A stretch of DNA of 57,558 nucleotides from Sinorhizobium terangae (GTDB lineage Bacteria > Pseudomonadota > Alphaproteobacteria > Rhizobiales > Rhizobiaceae). The stretch covers positions 1-57,558 of the forward strand of contig NZ_WITC01000117.1 of assembly GCF_009601505.1 (NCBI RefSeq), in the 5' to 3' direction. Position 1 is the first letter of the stretch. The number at the start of each line of letters is the position of its first letter. Below the pieces are notes generated by a model. It saw only the letters and a program-made list of their open reading frames with translations. It searched no databases and was not told the origin of the DNA. Below, in pieces: positions 44,045 to 51,663 of the stretch. A program made the translations under genes and the position numbers.

Positions 44045-44716
44045 TTTTCGTTTTCCTTTTTTTGCATCACGGATTTCAAGAGGACCTGGTGTTATGTGCC
44101 ATTGGGAGAGCCGGCGAAGCAGCCGATGTTCATGTGGTCGAGTCATAAGTTCTCCTGAATGTTTGTTTTACGAGAAACCCTTATGGCAGCCCTGGCTGAC
44201 AGCCTGAAAGCGGTCTGCGGGATGGCGATCCTGTCTGATCGCAGCGAGATCCAATAGAGCTGGGGCGTCCCACGGGGTTCGCAGCCTGTATTGCTCTCGG
44301 ATGAGATGTCATTGAACTCCTTGCACGCGACGGGCCATTCGGAACACGTATCATGGCTATGGATATGCAATTGGCATGCCACCAAAAGGATTGTGAGCAG
44401 CGACCCCAAATCGGAGGAGTCGACCCTGGCCGGCTTGATCCTAACCCTTAGGATGTCTGGATCTGAACACAGATTGTCGTCAATCGGACGCGGACAAAAT
44501 GCTGTGACCGGCTTTGGCACCGGCTGACGCCAGAGTTCTCGGTTGAGAATTGCGCGTCTGAGAGCGGGATTGAGCAACAGGCGATCGCCGGGGCCGGTCG
44601 CGTTGCGCAGCCGTGTGTTGCTGTTAGCGTGGCTGCATAGGGCCGCAGGTGTGATCCGAGCGCCAAATGCTGGCGCCGTTCGCTGCATCCGGCGACCCAT
44701 CTAGAGCAGATCCTGT
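44045..44716. other. stretch between IS remnants without a supported gene
   Basis: A minus-strand frame of 185 codons (44143-44700) is open, but its product has no recognisable domain, an even spread of rare residues and no convincing ribosome binding site. Sequence at 44700-44735 probably belongs to the end of the IS630 element. Nothing else is seen. Confidence 0.35.
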
Positions 44717-45655
44717 TTAATCTGGGTCATATCCTGCTGCCTTGAAGTAGTTGGCGCATTCTGCGGCCGTGAAGCGGGGCATCAAGGCGCCCACCGCATC
44801 CCACAAAGCGTCGATCTTTCGCTCTGCCCGAGCCCGCAACATGGCTCTCAATTTCGAGAATGCGTTCTCAATGGGATTGAAGTCAGGACTGTAGGGCGGC
44901 AGGAACATGAGTTTGGCGCCTGCGCGCTCGATGGCATCGCGCACACCGGCTGTTTTGTGTGCAGGCAGATTATCCATCACCACGACGTCCCCGGTCTGAA
45001 GGGTTGGCAGCAACACCTGCTCGACATATGCCAGGAAGACATTGCCGTTCATTGCTCCGTCGTAGACGAAAGGGGCGGTCATGCCCGTGAGGCGCAGCGC
45101 ACCGGTGAACGTCGTTGTTTTCCAATGGCCGTGCGGCACGCCTGCTCGACAACGCTCGCCTCGAATTGCGCGTCCGCGTAGGCGCGCCATTTTTGTCGAC
45201 AGTCCGGTCTCGTCTATAAAGATCAGCTTTTCTGCATCGAGATCGAGCTGGCCATCAAACCAGGCTCGCCGGCGCTTCAGGACATCGAGTCGAACCTGCT
45301 CCAATGCATGTGCGGACTTTTTTAAACGTCCACCCGCGGCGTCGCAGCCAAGCACCGAGCGCGCTCCGGCTCATGCCGACCCGCCGCTCAACGCACAGAC
45401 GCTCGACCATTTCGTCGAGCGTCACGTGCTTTCGATCGTCGATCATATCGACAACGAACGCCTCGTGTGCATCCAAGCTCGAGGACCTTCGCCAACCTTG
45501 CGGCCCTGATGTCGGTTCACCATCGCTGGCCCTTGCGATCCAGCGTATTGCCGTCGAAATCCCAACCCCAAACCGGGCGGCAGCCTGCCGCGCGGACATG
45601 CCTGCCGCAGACGCTTTCAATACGCGTACGGACGGCCGACGAAAACACCCGCATG
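44717..45655 (-). mobile_element. IS630-family transposase in two frames
   Basis: The upstream frame encodes the helix-turn-helix half (RVLKASAAGMSARQAAARFG, TAIRWIARASDGE, VTLDEMVERLCVERRVGMSR) up to WTFKK. The downstream frame (45355-44717) has the DDE half: EKLIFIDETGLSTKMARLRG (first D), VVVMDNLPAHKTAGVRDAIE (second D) and FLPPYSPDFNPIENAFSKLR (E). The frames meet at a run of six A residues on the minus strand (45318-45323), where IS630 elements commonly use slippage to make the full transposase, so this change may be natural. The first ten residues lie in yet another frame, a sign of decay. The element sits inside the TniA-like gene. Confidence 0.85.
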
Positions 45656-46075
45656 TCGACAACCTCCATGAAATTGATGTCGGTCGGGGTATGGTCAATT
45701 TGACAAACGTCGAGCGGGTGCGGCGCATGGATATAGCCGGGTCGCGGCTTGAGCCGCAGCAAGTGCTTCGGATTGGCGGAGCGCTTCTTCGCAATCTCTT
45801 CAGCCGAAAAGAACGCCGGTATGCGCCGGGCAACCGTGACATAGGACGGAAGGGCAAGACCGGCTTCCTCACAGCGGGCGCGGATCTCGGCAACGACGGG
45901 GGCGAGTGGGGGCGCCTCGAGCTTCAGCCAGTGCTCGCGCAGTGTCGTGCTGATGATTTCCTCGACCTTCTCCGGCAGCCGCTTGCGCCGACTGACGGTG
46001 GTGCGAGGCAGCAGGGCTGTTACCGTCCGCTCCGTGCGATAGCGGGCGAGGAGATAGTAGATTTCGCGATGACTT
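45645..46075 (-). pseudogene. TniA/Mu-type transposase fragment
   Basis: Read on the minus strand, REIYYLLARYRTERTVTALL then EEIISTTLREHWLKLEAPPL and YVTVARRIPAFFSAEEIAKK lead to HPLDVCQIDHTPTDINFMEV. The QIDHT element is the first catalytic Asp region of TniA/Mu-type DDE transposases. Both ends are lost: the 5' end runs into the unknown gene at 46020-46751 and the 3' part is interrupted by the IS630 element. The 20-bp repeats at 42502 and 48092 may be ends of its parent transposon. Confidence 0.75.
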
Positions 46076-46751
46076 TCCGCGATTTGAGAAGCGCCTTAAG
46101 GACCTTGTCGTCGAAATAAGGTCTCGGCATCACCACGCCGAGAAGCTGATCCTTGATCGAGACATCTCGGTCCGACTGCAGCTCGATGGTTAGAGTACGA
46201 TCGTCAGTCTCTAGCTGTTCCCCATTATACATCGAGCATAAAGCCATTATTTCCGAGTGGCGGATATTCAGGCGTTTTCGATGAACGACTTCCTGCGTGG
46301 GTTTGGTGTTTCCAAAAAAATAGTCCCGGTCGCTTCCGAAAAAAATGTCGATCAAGAGGTCGATCGGATTGTCGTTCTCCGAGAGTTCGTAGCCCGCAGG
46401 GTCAAACTCGCTAAGGTAATCGGGAAGGCGCCCTGAAAAGAACGCACCAGAATCGAAAGGGAAGACCCGCTTCATGGTAAGGAGGCAGGTGGACTTCAGT
46501 ACAAGCACGAACGGCAGTTGCCACTGTTTCGGGCGCGCATGGTAGCGACGATATGCTGGTCGTCCATGGAAGAAATAAGCCAGGTTTTCGCCGCAAAACG
46601 TGTCGCACTCGGTGACGGCTACCTTCTCCTCGGTCAACATCCGGATGAGATTTTTCGATTCCGAGCTGTGAACGATCGGGAGTGCGGTGCGAAAGTTGGT
46701 GCCCTGCTCTCGGAGGAACTCCAACAGAGTGTATTCTTTCAGCCCGTCCAT
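46020..46751 (-). CDS. unknown protein, 3' end fused to transposase sequence
   Basis: GAGGGAAC precedes the ATG at 46751. The 243-residue product begins MDGLKEYTLLEFLREQGTNF and has a Cys-containing motif TECDTFCGENLAYFFHGRPA then YRR (about 47-70) that looks like a conserved core, plus LVLKSTCLLTMKRVFPFDSG and IDLLIDIFFGSDRDYFF. I do not recognise the family. The last 15 or so residues (from IAKSTISSPAIARS) are out-of-frame TniA sequence, so the native 3' end has been lost. It is divergent from the gene at 46983 with about 230 bp between; paired divergent unknown genes on a transposon suggest passenger or defence-type cargo. Confidence 0.6.
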   Translation of the reverse strand: MDGLKEYTLLEFLREQGTNFRTALPIVHSSESKNLIRMLTEEKVAVTECDTFCGENLAYFFHGRPAYRRYHARPKQWQLPFVLVLKSTCLLTMKRVFPFDSGAFFSGRLPDYLSEFDPAGYELSENDNPIDLLIDIFFGSDRDYFFGNTKPTQEVVHRKRLNIRHSEIMALCSMYNGEQLETDDRTLTIELQSDRDVSIKDQLLGVVMPRPYFDDKVLKALLKSRKVIAKSTISSPAIARSGR

Positions 46752-46982
46752 TCACCGTTCCCTCTGCGCCGCGGCGATACTGAAGCGATTCTGTGGAATG
46801 CACCACAGCATTACGTCAAAGGCTACTGTACTTCTAGAGGATTGGCAGCGGGCGAGGGCAATCACACGTGCCAAATTGTCGACAGCTATGGGCAGTCTCG
46901 CGGCCAATTGAGTCGTCCGCGCAATCGCATTAACTGATCTGTAGCCTCCAAATTCTATACATTTGCCGGAATGGAGAAAAGC

Positions 46983-48011
46983 ATGTTTGATCAGACGCTT
47001 GAGTACTTTTCCGGTTATCCCATGATCTTGGCTCCTAACGGTCCAGAACGACTTCGTCGCGCGAAGCTGGATGGGCGCCCGCTCGATCTTTACTTAGATC
47101 GTCGAGGCAATCGGGTCCAGGTAAGGCACCTGACGAGAGACTTTCACCTCTATATACTAGTTTCGCGGACTTCAGCTGTGTTCGACGGCCGTGCAGTTTG
47201 GGATCCCGTTACTAGGACCGTTCAGACTCAGATTAAGTTCGAAACCCGCCCTGAATGCACTGTGGTTCCGGCCCTCCTCGTACTAGACGGGAGTTCGCCG
47301 TATGACTTGCCCCATGGGTTAGACGTCGCAAATCTCGTTAACGTGCTTCCGGCTGCTTCAGCGGCAGGAGGGGATTTAACGGGACTTCGATTTATACACG
47401 GCGATGGCAGTGAGGTCGGGCTTAGGCTATCGCCAGATCTCTTTCACTTCATCAAGTTTAGAGCTAGCGATGCCAATTTGACGGACTTCAAGGTCGAATA
47501 CATCGGAATTGCGTGCGGGCCGAACGGTGATGTCAGTGTGTTCGATCGGGCAAGGGCCCACGAACGGGTGAATGAGATCCAAGGCGATTTGCAACAGCAC
47601 TATCGCAATCGGGATCTCTTCATCCTTGCCTACGACCCGGGATATGTCTTGAGGGGGCTCACCACCATGTCATCGTCAGCGGTTGTGGAGAGCATAGTCA
47701 AAGGCGGGATCGTGAGCGCGTATGAGGCTATGGAGGCCTCACTCATTAGCTATTTCCAACCGACCTACAACATAGAGTTCAAGAACTTCCCCAAGTCACG
47801 CCCAGGTTGGCTGCAGGGGGATCTTTATTCACTGAACGGCGTGTCGCTGCGCGTAAGTCGGATAGCCGCGACACTTGTTTCCGACAGTTCATTTAACATC
47901 CCAGGTGCGAGATGGACTTTTGGCCGGCTTTGGTCTGAGGCAAAGGCAGCGCAAGCGGTTCACTTTGTCGACCTGCCCAATCTGATGTCAACAGAAGGTA
48001 ATTGGCTCTGA
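46983..48011 (+). CDS. unknown protein with GIY-YIG-like motifs
   Basis: The start is set at MFDQTLEYFSGY (46983); an ATG 12 bases upstream is also possible. The 342-residue product has an N-terminal beta-rich half (GNRVQVRHLTRDFHLYILVS, TQIKFETRPECTVVPALLVL). The second half carries elements in the order expected of a GIY-YIG nuclease fold: KVEYIGIACGPNG (about 170-182), AHERVNEIQGDLQQHYRNRD, and YEAMEASLISYFQPTYNIEF with the usual Glu and Asn (about 242-261). The first GIY strand is not clear, so the assignment is tentative. Nuclease function is inferred. It lies between transposon-end-like repeats (42502 and 48092) and ends 80 bp before the right copy. Confidence 0.6.
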   Translation: MFDQTLEYFSGYPMILAPNGPERLRRAKLDGRPLDLYLDRRGNRVQVRHLTRDFHLYILVSRTSAVFDGRAVWDPVTRTVQTQIKFETRPECTVVPALLVLDGSSPYDLPHGLDVANLVNVLPAASAAGGDLTGLRFIHGDGSEVGLRLSPDLFHFIKFRASDANLTDFKVEYIGIACGPNGDVSVFDRARAHERVNEIQGDLQQHYRNRDLFILAYDPGYVLRGLTTMSSSAVVESIVKGGIVSAYEAMEASLISYFQPTYNIEFKNFPKSRPGWLQGDLYSLNGVSLRVSRIAATLVSDSSFNIPGARWTFGRLWSEAKAAQAVHFVDLPNLMSTEGNWL

Positions 48012-48091
48012 AGAGCAGTGGTTTGATCGCTGCGTCTGTAGTAAAGACCTCGTACGATTTGTGCTGTGTTTGTTTCCGATTTGGGGAATTT

Positions 48092-48111
48092 AGGATCGCA
48101 TAATGTATCGA
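48092..48111 (+). repeat. 20-bp direct repeat, right copy (transposon end-like)
   Basis: Exact copy of the sequence at 42502-42521. It stands in a gene-free stretch (48012-48181) between the GIY-YIG-like gene and the hicB remnant. The two copies bracket the mosaic of IS remnants and the two divergent unknown genes. Confidence 0.6.
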
Positions 48112-48181
48112 ATGGAACGCCAATTCATCGGACACGCCGATGGGCGGTACGGTGAAGGGAACGACGATGGCCGCAACGGCA

Positions 48182-48537
48182 CTACGCCGACAGGCGCGCC
48201 TCGGCAAAATGGTCGGCGGCTTCTTCCAGCACCTCTTCTGCCCACTGGTTGAGGCTCTTTCCCGAAAGCTCAGCAGCAAGAGCTGCTCGGCGATGGACTT
48301 CGGGAGCGACACGAAACATCATCTTCCCAGAATAGGGTCGCTGAGGCTCTTTGCCGATTTTCCTGCAGGTCTCGAGGTAGTTATCGACTGCCTCATGGAA
48401 GGCTTTCTTGAGTTCAGCGACCTGTCACCGTGAAAGCCGATTACATCGGAGATACCTGCAATCTTGCCGAAAAACACTTCGTCCTCAGCGTCGAATTCTA
48501 TGCGAGCGTGATACCCGTTGTAGGTCATGGTGTTCAT
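48182..48537 (-). pseudogene. hicB: HicB antitoxin, frameshifted
   Basis: The gene starts normally (YHARIEFDAEDEVFFGKIAG, ISDVIGFHGD) with the partly degraded RNase H-like HicB fold. At about 48435 one base is missing and the frame turns into NSRKPSMRQS. The neighbouring frame continues the family sequence exactly from that place: VAELKKAFHEAVDNYLETCR, KIGKEPQRPYSGKMMFRVAP, EVHRRAALAAELSGKSLNQW, ending at 48182. The lost part includes the DNA-binding ribbon-helix-helix. The ATG overlaps the hicA stop (ATGA). Confidence 0.85.
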
Positions 48538-48788
48538 GGCGTTACTCCAATCTGCATCAGGAACTCGCGAGCATCGCGCACCTGATAACGCTTTGCTTCC
48601 TTGTCCGGATGAGGTCGATGGAAGCTCGCAATGATGCCGTCTTTCTCAAACTTAACGCGGGAAGCGTTCCCCTCAATGACGTCCGCTCCGGCAGCCACAA
48701 GCAGGCTCTCTATAGCGGCCGATTCAATGGTTCCCGAGACCGGGTCCTTGAATACGGCCGCGAGGGTCTTTCTCTGCTTGCTGTTCAT
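48534..48788 (-). CDS. hicA: HicA mRNA-interferase toxin
   Basis: The 84-residue product fits HicA in length and in its double-stranded-RNA-binding-like fold: KTLAAVFKDPVSGTIESAAI, SLLVAAGADVIEGNASRVKF, then the catalytic His region GIIASFHRPHPDKEAKRYQV and a final helix DAREFLMQIG. HicA cleaves mRNA and is held in check by HicB, whose gene overlaps by four bases just downstream. Here HicB is frameshifted while HicA looks whole. The toxin must be tolerated through residual HicB, another HicB copy, low expression, or because the shift is an error in the sequence. Confidence 0.88.
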   Translation of the reverse strand: MNSKQRKTLAAVFKDPVSGTIESAAIESLLVAAGADVIEGNASRVKFEKDGIIASFHRPHPDKEAKRYQVRDAREFLMQIGVTP

Positions 48789-48831
48789 GCTAGCAAATAT
48801 AGAGACGCTTGCTGATTATGCAAGCACAAAC

Positions 48832-49119
48832 TCAACAGCATCTTGAATTCATCCCAAAGATCGAATGAGTGGCCGTGGTGGGGCAATAATCACGGGTCGG
48901 CAGTTCGTATCCCTTCAACTGCGCCAATTGTGAAACGGATCGCGCAAGCAGCGCGACCGCCGCACTTTTTAGGCGGCGGATTTCACGACTGCCCTTGTCA
49001 TCCACCCGCGCCCGCTGGAGCCCTCTATCTTTGTCGCCCTTGTGATGAAGGGCGATGACCTGCCAGTTGCGAGAATTGAAAACCGCGCTGCCGGAACTGC
49101 CAGGCTCAGTGGGCGCGGT
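48832..49119 (-). pseudogene. trypsin-like serine protease, 3' remnant
   Basis: The frame contains TAPTEPGSSGSAVFNSRNWQ and VIALHHKGD, the active-site serine loop (GSSGSAV) and the following strand of trypsin-like peptidases of the kind found in bacterial conflict and effector modules. A stop codon stands directly upstream in this frame, and the His and Asp parts of the triad are missing, so only the last 95 codons remain. It lies right behind the truncated patatin gene on the same strand. Confidence 0.6.
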
Positions 49120-49188
49120 TTATTGCACATGACGAACAGCACTATCGACCGGCGTGCCGTTTCGGACACAGCAAGTGTCCCCCCAACT

Positions 49189-49740
49189 TCAATGCCAACC
49201 CACTGATGAAGGATGCTTCGTCAATAGAGCTTGGAAGAGGAGCGAACTGGCGACATAGGGGCGTGGGCTGAGGGTACCCGTCGCCTCCAACGCCTCAGCC
49301 CCAATCGCCGTCAAAACGTTGGCGTTGAGAACCGAGATGACCGGCCGCCCGCCCGCCAGGTCTTCGAGCGACAGGAGGTCGGGTGAGCCGTCGGGGGAAA
49401 CCAGCGTCGGGCGGGTCACCCAGGAGCGGTAAAGACGGCCGAGAGTGAAGCGGATGTCCTGGCTGCCGGGGGCGGGACTTGGGAATGTCGCGGGAGCCTC
49501 GCGGCCGCCGGCGGCGATCACGCCAATGGCGGCGGTGATCGCGCCAGCAGAGGCCCCGGAGAGCGCCTTAAGGCGAACGTCGTAATCGGGCAAGTCGGGG
49601 GCACCTTCCGCCTTCGCCTTTTCCCATGCGTCGAGTGCCTGGATCAGAAAGTCGAAGACGCCGGCCGAATAGGCTCCCGCCGAAATCGCGCCCGACATCG
49701 CAATGCCGATTTCGAAGGTCGGTTTAGAGCCGTCGGCCAT
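49189..49740 (-). pseudogene. patatin-like phospholipase, 3'-truncated
   Basis: ATG at 49740 follows GAGGGAAC. The N-terminal part of a patatin domain is present: IGIAMSGAISAGAYSAGVFD (oxyanion hole) and KALSGASAGAITAAIGVIAA (GxSxG elbow with Ser). Then come SWVTRPTLVSPDGSPDLLSL and RPYVASS, after which the family sequence stops at LFQALLTKHPSS and the frame closes. Patatins of this group are much longer and need the later DG Asp, which is missing. It is 51 bp behind the di-haem cytochrome gene and was the last gene of that operon before deletion joined it to the protease remnant. Confidence 0.75.
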
Positions 49741-49821
49741 CACTGTTCCCTCAGTTGAGCGCCGCCGCATTCATCCCTGCGGGCGGCCCTGACGTGTTCG
49801 CGCGCGGCTCCCGCCGGCTGT

Positions 49822-51612
49822 CTACAATGTCTTCAGGTATGCGATGAGCGCCGCCTTCTCATCCGGCTTCAGCGCCGGGCCTATGACGCCTGGGCCGGGA
49901 GTATCGCTGAATTCGTGACCGGCATTGCTGTTGCCCGGCTTCGAGGTGTCGAACTTGAAGCCACCCTTCAATTCTTCCGTTCGGTAGCCAAGCTTTTCCG
50001 GGTCGTATTCGCGATTGCCGAGCCAGAACGTCTTCGGCCGTTCGCTTACCGGGGAAAGCAGGGCATCGATGGTCGGCACCGAGCCGTTGTGCAGGAAGGG
50101 CGGCGTCGCCCAGATGCCGTCGAGCGGCCGGGCCTTGTAGGCGAGCGGCGCCTGGATGTCGTTCTGGCGATTGCCGTTCATGATCTCCCGTCGCTCGGCC
50201 GGCACCGGCGGCGTCTGGCTGTCGTACCAGCGAGCGGACGTCTTGGCGACGACCTCGCCGAGCGCGCCGCCGAAGGAGTCGGTGTCGATGCCGAGCTCGG
50301 GGGGAAGCTTGACTTTGCGCTCCGCCATGCCTTTGGCCTGGGCCGGATCAGTGCCGATTTTCTCGACCTTGATGATGGGCACGCGAAGATAGCGCTCGCC
50401 GGCCGAATTCTCATCCGTCCAGTGCTTCTGGTCCCAAAAGCCCGCACTGCCGACCGGTGGCAAATGGCAGCTCTGGCACCGGTCTGCGTAGAGCGCGGCG
50501 CCCTTGGTTGTGAGCTCCGTATTGATCGGACCGAACAGGTCGGAAGGCCAGCGCGGGGGACGCAGGCCGGTAAAGCCGGTCTCCGCAGTCGGTTGCTTGC
50601 CGGCCAACTGCTGCTCGATCTCGAAAATGGTATCGACCTTCACCGTCGAGGCAAAGAGCGGCTGCTCCGACTTGGTGAGGTTGATGAAGGCACGGACCCC
50701 CAACGCTTCGCCGGCATTGCGCACCATCGGCTGCATGATCGAGGCATTATACTGGACCCAGTCGAACCAGGACGTGTCCCAGATATGCGGGAAGGCGACC
50801 GGCGCGGACTGGGCGGCGTAGTTCTCCGGCCGCTCGAGATCGAGCGAGAAGACCTGGTTGCCGATCCGGTTGAGTGCATCCAACCGGCCGAACCCCTCTT
50901 CGATGCTCTTTTCAGCTACCTTCTTGTCGAGATCGACTTCGATCCTGCCACCCGCCAGCACCTTGTCGAGCTGCTTCTTGAGCGCGGCCTTGGCAGCTTC
51001 GTCCGCCTGCGGCCCGAGCACTGCCGTGGCGAAGCGGTCGAAGCGGAAAGGCGCGTAGCGAGTGAAGAACAAGGCCAGTCCCGACGCCTTGCGGAATTTC
51101 CCGAGATCGGTTAGTGCCGGCCCGCCATCGATGATCACGGCGGTGCCCTTGTAGGTGAAGCGGCCGGTGTGGCATGCGGCACAGGTCAGCCCGACGGTGG
51201 TGAGCGGCTTGCCGGTTGCCGGGTTGAGCCACGGCTGGGCGGTTTTGGGATCGACCAGGTCGCCGCCATGCGCGAAGCCGATTGGAAGGCCGGAAGAATC
51301 CGTCGTGATGAAACCGAAGCGGTCGAGATAATCGCTGGACAGGAAGGGCGGCCCGGCCGTCAGCGTGAAGGTGGGCTGCTCCAACGCCGCCAGCCATTCG
51401 TAAGGCATCGAGAAGGTCACCGTGCCCTGATCGGCATGGTGCATCCACTCGCGTTGTGCCGGTGACCAGTTCTGTTCGAGCCAGGTGACCTTGTCCACCT
51501 TCGGATAGTTGGGAAGATCGACGCTGAACATCCGGACCACATAATAGAGACCGGCTGCGACCAGCACGGCGAGCCCAAGCAGGACAGGCCAAAATCGCGA
51601 CTTGCGTTTCAT
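49822..51612 (-). CDS. RoxA-type di-haem c-type cytochrome oxygenase/peroxidase-like
   Basis: The 596-residue protein has an uncleaved or cleaved N-terminal hydrophobic segment (about 9-26) for export. Two covalent haem sites are seen: TCAACHTG (CxxCH at 144-148) and CQSCHLPP (379-383). FDWVQYNASIMQPMVRNAGE and IWATPPFLHNGSVPTIDALL belong to the conserved core. The wide spacing of the haems, the length and the LHNGSVPTL motif match the di-haem peroxidase branch that includes the rubber oxygenase RoxA, rather than classical 35-kDa cytochrome c peroxidases. Such proteins act in the periplasm on hydrophobic substrates with O2 or peroxide. It lies between the catalase-like gene and the patatin remnant, 51 bp from each. 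Confidence 0.85.
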   Translation of the reverse strand: MKRKSRFWPVLLGLAVLVAAGLYYVVRMFSVDLPNYPKVDKVTWLEQNWSPAQREWMHHADQGTVTFSMPYEWLAALEQPTFTLTAGPPFLSSDYLDRFGFITTDSSGLPIGFAHGGDLVDPKTAQPWLNPATGKPLTTVGLTCAACHTGRFTYKGTAVIIDGGPALTDLGKFRKASGLALFFTRYAPFRFDRFATAVLGPQADEAAKAALKKQLDKVLAGGRIEVDLDKKVAEKSIEEGFGRLDALNRIGNQVFSLDLERPENYAAQSAPVAFPHIWDTSWFDWVQYNASIMQPMVRNAGEALGVRAFINLTKSEQPLFASTVKVDTIFEIEQQLAGKQPTAETGFTGLRPPRWPSDLFGPINTELTTKGAALYADRCQSCHLPPVGSAGFWDQKHWTDENSAGERYLRVPIIKVEKIGTDPAQAKGMAERKVKLPPELGIDTDSFGGALGEVVAKTSARWYDSQTPPVPAERREIMNGNRQNDIQAPLAYKARPLDGIWATPPFLHNGSVPTIDALLSPVSERPKTFWLGNREYDPEKLGYRTEELKGGFKFDTSKPGNSNAGHEFSDTPGPGVIGPALKPDEKAALIAYLKTL

Positions 51613-51663
51613 GCGTCTTTACCCCCAAACCTTGAAAAACGTCCGTTCCAGCGCGACGGTGCT

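Noticed and set aside
44143..44700. 185-codon minus-strand frame between IS remnants
   Set aside because: No domain, no convincing ribosome binding site, and the composition is unlike the surrounding real genes.
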